Shown here: in pieces, positions 43,148 to 49,003 of the stretch
How positions within the stretch are numbered: the stretch's first letter is position 1
Layout of the letters: the number at the start of each line of letters is the position of its first letter
Assembly (NCBI GenBank): GCA_012841865.1
Contig: DUTX01000159.1
Location: forward strand, 1 to 49,003
Direction of reading: 5' to 3'
From: Acholeplasmataceae bacterium
Lineage (GTDB): Bacteria > Bacillota_I > Bacilli_A > ML615J-28 > CAG-698
Length of the DNA: 49,003 nucleotides
Translations under genes and position numbers: made by a program
Notes under the pieces: model-generated
What the model was told of the DNA's origin: nothing
What the model saw: the letters and a program-made list of their open reading frames with translations, nothing else
The model's database searches: none

Positions 43148-44419
43148 ATGGAAATAAAGGAAAGAAGTTTCAATAACTTAAATGCAACTCTGATTAAAAC
43201 GAATAAATTTAAAACTTTAAGTTTTCAGGTCGTCTTTTTAGGCGAATTTTCCAAAGAAACCGCAACAAAACGCAGTCTCTTAACAAAACTATTGTCGACT
43301 TCAACGAAAACTTATAACACCAAAAAAGCTCTGGCTAATAAATTGATGGATATGTATGATGCTTCCTTTTCAATCTCGACTTATCCTTCCGGAGAAACCG
43401 CAGTTACAGCCTTTAGTCTAACAATTGTAAATGAAAAAAATTTAGGCGTTCTTGGACTTACTAAAGAAGCTCTCGAATTTTTGCAGGAAGCTATCTTTAA
43501 TCCAAATTTCGAAAATGGATTATTTCAAGAAAAGTATTTCCATGAACAGAAAAGGATTTTAAGAGAACGCATCAATAATATCTATAATAATAAAAACCGA
43601 TATGCCTTAAGACAGATGTTGAAGAATATGGCACCGAATGAAATCATCAGTGTTAGTTCAATGGGCGCTTTGGAAGATTTAGAGCAGATTACCAATCAAG
43701 ATCTTGTTAATTTATATCAACGGATGTTAAGCGAAGAAAATGTTAGTCTTTATGTTGTTGGGGATTTTGAAGAGGAAAACTTACTTCAGGATTTATCTTT
43801 ACTCGGAAACTTTAATAGTGTTTCCAATCAATATCAAACAGTTTTAACACAAGAAGTTAAAGTAGAGAAGGTTCGTGAGTTTGTTGAAAAGCAAAACATC
43901 CAACAAACCAAGCTAATGATGGGTTTTCGAAGCACCATCAATACCAAAAGCAAGCTATATCCGGCCGCCTTAGTTTTTAATGCCATGTATGGCGGCATCT
44001 TTGCCTCAGATTTAATCCGGGTCGTCAGAGAAGAAAATTCGCTTGCGTATACGATTGTTTCCCAATTTATGAATGATGTGATGGTATTAATCGTCTCAGC
44101 AGGAATTGATCGCGATAAGTACCAACTCACTACTGATTTGGTTATTAAAGAACTTGAATATTATAAACAAGGAAAAATAGATTCGGTCTTAATGGCAATC
44201 GCTAAGGAAAGCATTATCAATGAACTGATCCAAATTGAAGATAATCCTTATTTGCTTTCCGGTTTTGCCTTAAGGAATTATTTGCATGGTCTTAAATATT
44301 CTGTTAACGATTTAATTGAAATTGTAAAAGCGGTATCAGAAACTGAAATCCAGGAAGTTGCACAAGGAATAAATTTAGATACAATCTTCTTATTGACCGG
44401 TGAGGATCATGATGGTTAG
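43148..44419 (+). CDS. ymfF: M16-family peptidase-like protein without zinc motif (YmfF type)
   Basis: The protein has 423 residues of the pitrilysin (M16) fold. Where the inverted zinc motif HxxEH should stand, the segment reads LLTKLLSTSTKTYNTKKALANKL (two parts: LLTKLLSTSTKTY and NTKKALANKL), so the subunit cannot bind zinc. It should act as the structural partner of the next protein, as in mitochondrial processing peptidase-like heterodimers. GGAGG lies 6 bases before the ATG. The B. subtilis pair YmfF-YmfH is the nearest match I know. It overlaps its partner gene by 8 bases. Confidence 0.8.
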   Translation: MEIKERSFNNLNATLIKTNKFKTLSFQVVFLGEFSKETATKRSLLTKLLSTSTKTYNTKKALANKLMDMYDASFSISTYPSGETAVTAFSLTIVNEKNLGVLGLTKEALEFLQEAIFNPNFENGLFQEKYFHEQKRILRERINNIYNNKNRYALRQMLKNMAPNEIISVSSMGALEDLEQITNQDLVNLYQRMLSEENVSLYVVGDFEEENLLQDLSLLGNFNSVSNQYQTVLTQEVKVEKVREFVEKQNIQQTKLMMGFRSTINTKSKLYPAALVFNAMYGGIFASDLIRVVREENSLAYTIVSQFMNDVMVLIVSAGIDRDKYQLTTDLVIKELEYYKQGKIDSVLMAIAKESIINELIQIEDNPYLLSGFALRNYLHGLKYSVNDLIEIVKAVSETEIQEVAQGINLDTIFLLTGEDHDG

Positions 44420-45740
44420 AAATTATGAAATATTGAATGAAAAAGTATATAGTGAGAAACTAGAAAATGGTCTCCGTGTAATCATTGTTCCAAAACCTGG
44501 GTTCAAAAAGACTTTCGCTTGTTTCGCAACCAAATACGGAGCGCTCATCAACCGCTTCGTTCCTTACGGGGAAACAGATTATCTCGATGTTCCGCTCGGT
44601 ATCGCCCATTTTTTAGAACATAAAATGTTTGAAATGCCGGACGGAAGCGATGCTACTGATTTGTTTGCGAAAATGGGATTAGATGCAAATGCCTTAACCA
44701 ACTATTTAATGACCGGTTATCTTTTTAGCGGTACCGCTAATATTAAAGAAGGCATTGAACTCTTGCTTGACTTTGTACAAACACCACATTTAACCGAAGA
44801 AAATGTTTTAAAAGAACAAGGAATCATTGCTCAGGAACTGAAGATGTATATGGATGACCCGAATGATGCCTTGCATTTAGGTCTAATGAAGAATTTATTC
44901 CGTGCTTATCCGCTCCGTTATGATGTTGGAGGTACACTTGATTCTATCATTAAAATTACGCCAGAATATCTTTATAAATGTTACGAAACATTCTATCATC
45001 CTTCGAATATGATTTTAATCATTGTCGGCGATATTGATGCAATTATGTCTAACTCAACTAATTCTCATGAGATGTTGCTTGATTTAATCAGAGCAAACCA
45101 AGCAAAGAAAGTGTTTAAAAAACCTCTCGATATTCGGAAAAATATCTTAGTTGAAGACGAAACCGCCAATAAGTCTTCTGGATATGCTAAAATGGATATT
45201 TCGATTCCGAAGGTAGCGGTCGGTTTAAAACTGCCCTTTGAAAAATACGAAAAAAACGATGCGATGATGATGGAATTAAAGATGAAAGTCCTTTTGGAAG
45301 CAACAATCGGCCCCACAACCGATGCTTTCCAGGAAATGCTTGATCTTGAGTTGATTACCGGAAATATTTATTATGATGTTTATACGGACGGAATTTGTGG
45401 ATTTATAAAGATCCAAGCAAATACCAATAAACCAAAACAATTCATCGCTTATATTCGTGAAAAACTGCTTTCCTTAAGCAACATAAAACTGGAAGAAGAA
45501 GTCTTTAACCGCTTTAAAAAATCACTGCTTGGCAATTTCTTAAGAGCATTAAATAATCTTGATTATATCGGTTATAATTATCTTGAATATTCGTTTAAAG
45601 AGTCAGATGTATTTGAAGCTATCGGTCTCTTTTCAAAGCTAAATATCGAAGATTTAAAAGCTTTAGAAAAGTATTTCAAAGTAGAAGCAATTTCTGATTA
45701 TACGATTATTCCGAAGAATATGCTTTTTTCGAAAATCTGA
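44412..45740 (+). CDS. ymfH: M16-family zinc metallopeptidase (YmfH type)
   Basis: The protein has 442 residues from ATG 44412. Alternative starts at 44400 and 44409 are too near TGAGG. The active inverted zinc motif is HFLEHKMFE, with the distal Glu expected about 75 residues on (EQGIIAQELKMYMDDP). It pairs with the zinc-less protein upstream, a common two-subunit M16B arrangement. The cytoplasmic substrate is unknown. No terminator follows closely. The next hairpin is at 45867. Confidence 0.85.
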   Translation: MVRNYEILNEKVYSEKLENGLRVIIVPKPGFKKTFACFATKYGALINRFVPYGETDYLDVPLGIAHFLEHKMFEMPDGSDATDLFAKMGLDANALTNYLMTGYLFSGTANIKEGIELLLDFVQTPHLTEENVLKEQGIIAQELKMYMDDPNDALHLGLMKNLFRAYPLRYDVGGTLDSIIKITPEYLYKCYETFYHPSNMILIIVGDIDAIMSNSTNSHEMLLDLIRANQAKKVFKKPLDIRKNILVEDETANKSSGYAKMDISIPKVAVGLKLPFEKYEKNDAMMMELKMKVLLEATIGPTTDAFQEMLDLELITGNIYYDVYTDGICGFIKIQANTNKPKQFIAYIREKLLSLSNIKLEEEVFNRFKKSLLGNFLRALNNLDYIGYNYLEYSFKESDVFEAIGLFSKLNIEDLKALEKYFKVEAISDYTIIPKNMLFSKI

Positions 45741-45866
45741 ACTAAAAAAACTTTCAAATTTTTTGCTTTATGCAAAATCAAACAAATCACATCAAATAAA
45801 ACTATTAACAAAAAATTAAGATATTTCTCAATAAATTTTTACAAAAGCAAAGAAATATCGATTGAT

Positions 45867-45900
45867 AAACTCCCGAAATTTTAAAATCGGGAGTTTTTAT
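45867..45900 (+). terminator. Terminator of the M16 peptidase pair
   Basis: A 10-bp stem (aaactcccga/tcgggagttt) with a 10-base loop is followed by a short T-run. It stands 126 bases after the gene. The AT-rich stretch between holds nothing I can name. Confidence 0.75.
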
Positions 45901-45917
45901 CTTTTTCGGAATTATTA

Positions 45918-45943
45918 TATAATGGACTTGCCGGTAATATAAT
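45918..45943 (+). promoter_or_regulatory. Two -10 elements before ssb
   Basis: TATAAT occurs at 45918-45923 and again at 45938-45943. Neither has a clear -35. The first is the more likely core, because the second leaves a leader of only about 25 bases. Confidence 0.4.
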
Positions 45944-45973
45944 GAAAGGAGATGTTGACGAACATGGAGAGAA

Positions 45974-46315
45974 ATGTTAAATAATGTAATTCTAATTGGG
46001 AGAACGGTAGAGGATTTAAAACTTGTAACTACGGAAAGCGGACTTAAGACCTGTCGAATGGTGCTAGCATGCCAGCGACCTTTCCGGAATCAAGAAACAC
46101 AAGAATACGATACCGATTTTATTCCCATTACTTTATGGCAAGTGGTTGCGGAAATGACCAGCCAACATGTTAAACGTGGTTCAACCGTAGCGGTGAAAGC
46201 GCGCCTTGCAACTAGGACTTTGGAAATAGATAATGTCAAAGTCAGAACGGTTGAAGTAATTGGTGAGCGCGTTATTTTTATTAATTTAAAAAATGAAGAT
46301 AAAGGGGAAGATTAA
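45974..46315 (+). CDS. ssb: Short single-stranded DNA-binding protein
   Basis: The protein has 113 residues with the OB fold of SSB: MLNNVILIGRTVEDL, TCRMVLACQRPF, DTDFIPITLWQVVAE and VKRGSTVAVKARL. The usual linker and acidic DDDIPF tip are missing, and it ends in NEDKGED. The gene is not between rpsF and rpsR. It is therefore more like an accessory SSB (SsbB/YwpH type) than the main one. The ATG has only GGAGA 3 bases away. A stronger AAGGAG (45946-45951) belongs to a six-codon frame (45964-45984) that overlaps this start. Confidence 0.8.
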   Translation: MLNNVILIGRTVEDLKLVTTESGLKTCRMVLACQRPFRNQETQEYDTDFIPITLWQVVAEMTSQHVKRGSTVAVKARLATRTLEIDNVKVRTVEVIGERVIFINLKNEDKGED

Positions 46316-46348
46316 TATCCGATGCACAACAATTCAAGTTAAACAAAA

Positions 46349-46374
46349 AAAGAGCAGTTTGCTGCTCTTTTATG
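46349..46374 (+). terminator. Terminator of ssb
   Basis: A 9-bp stem (aaagagcag/ctgctcttt) with loop tttg is followed by a short T-run. Confidence 0.85.
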
Positions 46375-46628
46375 TTTATATTAAACATCAAATGAATTTT
46401 AATAAGAACAATTTACATCAATCAATCCTCCAAAATACGAACAATTTTTGAAACTCGTATAAAATCATAAAAGCAAGTTTATAAATCCTATCTCAGTTAC
46501 TTATTTAATCATCATTTTCCTCTTCATGTAAAGTAGGTTAAGGATGCTATAATTGCCGCGACATCTTTTGATTTTAATAAAACTATTAATTTTTAATAAT
46601 TTGTGATAAAAATACTGAAAACATTTTC

Positions 46629-46657
46629 TTGTTTTTCTACAAAAAATTTAGTATAAT
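46629..46657 (+). promoter_or_regulatory. Promoter of hppA
   Basis: TTGTTT (46629-46634) and TATAAT (46652-46657) are spaced by 17 bases. The leader has no terminator-type structure. Confidence 0.7.
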
Positions 46658-46739
46658 CAATAATGGTGTTTATTAATTTTGTAATTGGCCATCTAATTTT
46701 ATGAAATCTTAGTTCTAAAGAAAAAAGGAGATGATATTT

Positions 46740-48818
46740 ATGAATTTAGATGATAGGACATTAATTATTATTCTTGCATTGATTATCGGTACAACATTGA
46801 TTTCATTAATCTATGCATTTTTTTTAAAAGGCCAATTAACAAAACTTAAAGTTGGAAATAGTAAAATTGAAGAAATTTCTTCCTATATAAGGGAAGGTAC
46901 ACTTGCTTTTATTAAAAAAGAATACAAGATTATTGCAATCTTCATAACAGGTATTTCTATAGTATTAGCCTTATTAGGTTTTATACCAGCACTTAAAAAT
47001 GCTGAAGGAGTAGGGTGGAAAAGCGCACTTTGTTTCATACTTGGTGCATCTTTTTCTGGGTTAGCCGGTTATACAGGTATGTTAGCCGGAATTAAAGCAA
47101 ATTCTTTAACAGCTTCTGCAGCAAATACAAGCGGAATGGGCAAAGCATTAAAGATGGCTTTTAGCGGTGGCTCTGTTGTTGGGCTAAGCGTTGTTGGATT
47201 TGGACTATTGGGTCTTACAGGATCAGTTCTCGTCCTTTATTTAACCCTAGGTGATCTTGCTGTAGTAGGTCAAGTTGTTATCGGTTACGGTTTAGGAGCG
47301 TCTTTAGTGGCGTTATTCGCTCGTGTTGGCGGTGGAATTTATACAAAAGCAGCTGATGTCGGAGCTGATTTAGTTGGTAAAATTGAAGCAGGCATTCCTG
47401 AAGATGATCCGAGAAATCCTGCTGTTATCGCCGATAATGTTGGTGATAATGTTGGCGACATTGCTGGAATGGGTTCAGATTTATTAGAATCGTATGCAGG
47501 AGCCATTATCTCTGCTTTAACGCTCGGTATTGCATCAACTGTATATATGGGAAGCAACGCTGCATTATTTCCTCTTTTAATCGCTGCTTCAGGAATTATT
47601 GCTGCAATTGTTAGTATTTTTATCATCCGGTTGCGCGAATGGAAAGATCCTCAAAAAACATTAAATATAGCTACTTATATTGCTAATTTTATTGTTTTAG
47701 TATTAGCCTTTGTATTTAGTCAATTAATCTTAAAATCATATAAACCATTCTTTACCATCCTCGTTGGTCTAGTAATAGGTATTTTTATCGGGTTTATTGC
47801 TGAGTATTACACTTCTGAAAAATTTAAACCTGTAAAAGAAGTTGCATCAGAATCTAATACAGGTCATGCAACAAATGTTATTGCTGGTTATGCAGTCGGT
47901 ATGAAATCAACTGCAACCACAATCATTGTTTTAGTTTCAGGAGTAATAATTTCCTATTTGTTGGAAGGAATGTACGGAATCGGTTTGGCTGCAGTCGGAA
48001 TGTTATCTACGGTAGGAATAACCGTTTCTGTCGATGCCTATGGACCAATATCAGACAATGCCGGTGGCATAGCTGAAATGTCTAAGTTGGATGAAGGTGT
48101 CAGAGAAATTACTGATAAACTGGATTCTGTTGGTAACACTACAGCCGCTATCGGTAAAGGTTTTTGCATCGGTGCAGCAACACTTACTTCACTTGCACTA
48201 TTTATATCATATGCCCTTTCGACAGGTCTTTCAGCAATCAACATTCTCGAACCTTTAGTAATTGTTGGCTTACTTATTGGAGCAATGCTACCTTTCTTAT
48301 TTACTTCCCTGGTTATAAATTCAGTAGGTAAGGCTGCTAATAAAATGATTGATGAGGTACGTAGACAATTTAAAGAAGATCCTGGTATTATGGAAGGCAC
48401 ATCCAAGCCAGATTATGCAAAATGTGTTGAGATTTCTACAAGCGCCGCATTAAAAGAAATGATTGTTCCGGCATTAATTTCAGTATTAACTCCTATTATT
48501 ATTGGTTTTGTCTTCGGAACAAAAGCTTTAGGCGGATTATTAGTTGGCGCACTTGCCAGTGCTTCCATGTTAGCTATATTTATGGCCAATTCTGGTGGAG
48601 CATGGGATAATGCGAAAAAACTAATTGAATCCGGTAAATTTGGCGGAAAAGGAAGCGAGGCACATAAAGCTGCAGTTACCGGCGATACCGTAGGTGATCC
48701 ATTTAAAGATACTGCTGGGCCTTCTATGGATATTTTAATTAAACTTATGTCAATGGTTGCCTTAATTATCGGTCCTGCAATTATGCATATCGGATCTTTA
48801 TTAGAAAAGTTTTTCTAA
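46740..48818 (+). CDS. hppA: Membrane-bound ion-pumping pyrophosphatase (K+-dependent type)
   Basis: The protein has 692 residues with about sixteen membrane helices. ATG 46740 is used, as AAGGAG abuts the ATG at 46731. It splits pyrophosphate and pumps Na+ or H+ across the membrane. Pyrophosphate site motifs are GGGIYTKAADVGADLVGKIE, DDPRNPAVIADNVGDNVGD and DNAGGIAEMS. In GNTTAAIGKG the Ala marks the K+-dependent class (Lys there means K+-independent). Glu in SDLLESYAG is at the position seen in Na+-pumping members, so Na+ export is possible but not proven. Of 18 Pro codons 11 are CCT, 5 CCA and 2 CCG, unlike other genes here. Confidence 0.95.
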   Translation: MNLDDRTLIIILALIIGTTLISLIYAFFLKGQLTKLKVGNSKIEEISSYIREGTLAFIKKEYKIIAIFITGISIVLALLGFIPALKNAEGVGWKSALCFILGASFSGLAGYTGMLAGIKANSLTASAANTSGMGKALKMAFSGGSVVGLSVVGFGLLGLTGSVLVLYLTLGDLAVVGQVVIGYGLGASLVALFARVGGGIYTKAADVGADLVGKIEAGIPEDDPRNPAVIADNVGDNVGDIAGMGSDLLESYAGAIISALTLGIASTVYMGSNAALFPLLIAASGIIAAIVSIFIIRLREWKDPQKTLNIATYIANFIVLVLAFVFSQLILKSYKPFFTILVGLVIGIFIGFIAEYYTSEKFKPVKEVASESNTGHATNVIAGYAVGMKSTATTIIVLVSGVIISYLLEGMYGIGLAAVGMLSTVGITVSVDAYGPISDNAGGIAEMSKLDEGVREITDKLDSVGNTTAAIGKGFCIGAATLTSLALFISYALSTGLSAINILEPLVIVGLLIGAMLPFLFTSLVINSVGKAANKMIDEVRRQFKEDPGIMEGTSKPDYAKCVEISTSAALKEMIVPALISVLTPIIIGFVFGTKALGGLLVGALASASMLAIFMANSGGAWDNAKKLIESGKFGGKGSEAHKAAVTGDTVGDPFKDTAGPSMDILIKLMSMVALIIGPAIMHIGSLLEKFF

Positions 48819-48870
48819 TAGTAAATTTAAGGTTTGTTTACATATAAAATGAATCTAAACAAAAAAGGGG

Positions 48871-49003
48871 TCTGTAAAGAATTCTGTTGATAATTAAATA
48901 TGATTATATTTAATTATCGACGATAAATCGTCCCTGTCAAGAATTCTGTTGATGAATTTTCTTGATAAAAAGGTCTATGTTGATACTCATTTTGCAGAGA
49001 AAA
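48871..49003. mobile_element. Possible insertion-sequence end (IS256-like), cut by the window
   Basis: CTGTAAAGAATTCTGTTGAT (48872-48891) recurs with one change at 48934-48953, in the same direction, after GGGGT and TCC respectively. Strings of this kind resemble the ends of IS256/mutator-type elements as I remember them. Between the copies lies a perfect 12-bp hairpin (48889-48918) and a second 6-bp one (48919-48932). No transposase is visible before the window ends. Confidence 0.35.

Larger units (their letters stand above)
46316..46739 (+). other. Gap between ssb and hppA
   Basis: These 424 bases hold the ssb terminator, an isolated TATAAT (46548-46553) with no -35, the hppA promoter and a leader of about 76 bases. 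No open frame has a ribosome site. The stretch is very AT-rich and I see nothing else in it. Confidence 0.55.

Noticed and set aside
48889-48918. Terminator of hppA
   Set aside because: The perfect 12-bp hairpin is pure A/T apart from its base, has no T-run and lies between the paired 20-mers. No good terminator for hppA is seen before it.

Overview
The window is from a low-GC Gram-positive bacterium (Bacillota) that probably makes a peptidoglycan wall, uses the standard genetic code and lives anaerobically. The wall is indicated by a penicillin-binding protein end, MraY and MurD. The sepF-yggT-ylmH cluster, the DarA-type c-di-AMP receptor, SigA-like promoters (TTGxxx-17-TATAAT), strong AGGAGG ribosome sites and a cre-like element point to Bacillota. 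TGA ends many genes, often in ATGA overlaps, so this is not the Mollicutes code. A ferredoxin-dependent 2-oxoacid oxidoreductase and a membrane pyrophosphatase fit fermentative energy metabolism. I cannot place the genus.

Layout. 1-336: end of a PASTA-containing PBP (spoVD/ftsI type). 689-7653: a beta-glucan locus (Yip1 membrane protein, DUF5696 protein, two sugar ABC permeases, a GH16 glucanase lipoprotein, a membrane-anchored unknown) lying between the PBP and mraY-murD (7741-9977). 10108-12545: nadD-nadE. 12908-18472: a giant CvpA-domain protein with about 15 degenerate repeats, followed directly by darA. 18505-19941 (minus): ECF sigma factor and its probable anti-sigma factor. 20202-21754: tRNA-Cys, a terminator, then pyk. 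21854-23173: an SLC13-type permease. 23350-24384: an epimerase gene broken by an in-frame TGA.

24599-30852 is an eight-gene operon: leucine/valine dehydrogenase, P-loop ATPase, ferredoxin, three subunits of a 2-oxoacid:ferredoxin oxidoreductase, phosphate butyryltransferase and butyrate kinase. Together they should turn branched-chain amino acids into branched acids with NADH, reduced ferredoxin and ATP. A cre-like site sits on its start point. 31335-34313 is a lysine-type riboswitch with a terminator/antiterminator switch, controlling a polar amino acid ABC transporter, which is therefore probably a lysine importer. A small charged protein follows (34377-34601) whose start is buried in a 13-bp hairpin. 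34869-35963 is a soluble hybrid histidine kinase.

36107-43078 is a long operon of ylmE, sepF, yggT, ylmH, ileS, an unknown gene, deoC and deoD. It is followed by an M16 peptidase pair (43148-45740), a short SSB (45974-46315) and a K+-dependent type membrane pyrophosphatase (46740-48818). Codon use in the last gene differs from that of the genes around it. The last 140 bases carry repeats that look like an insertion-sequence end.

The strongest candidates for something undescribed are the giant repeat-bearing CvpA protein beside darA, the hairpin-masked small protein, and the P-loop ATPase embedded in the oxidoreductase operon.
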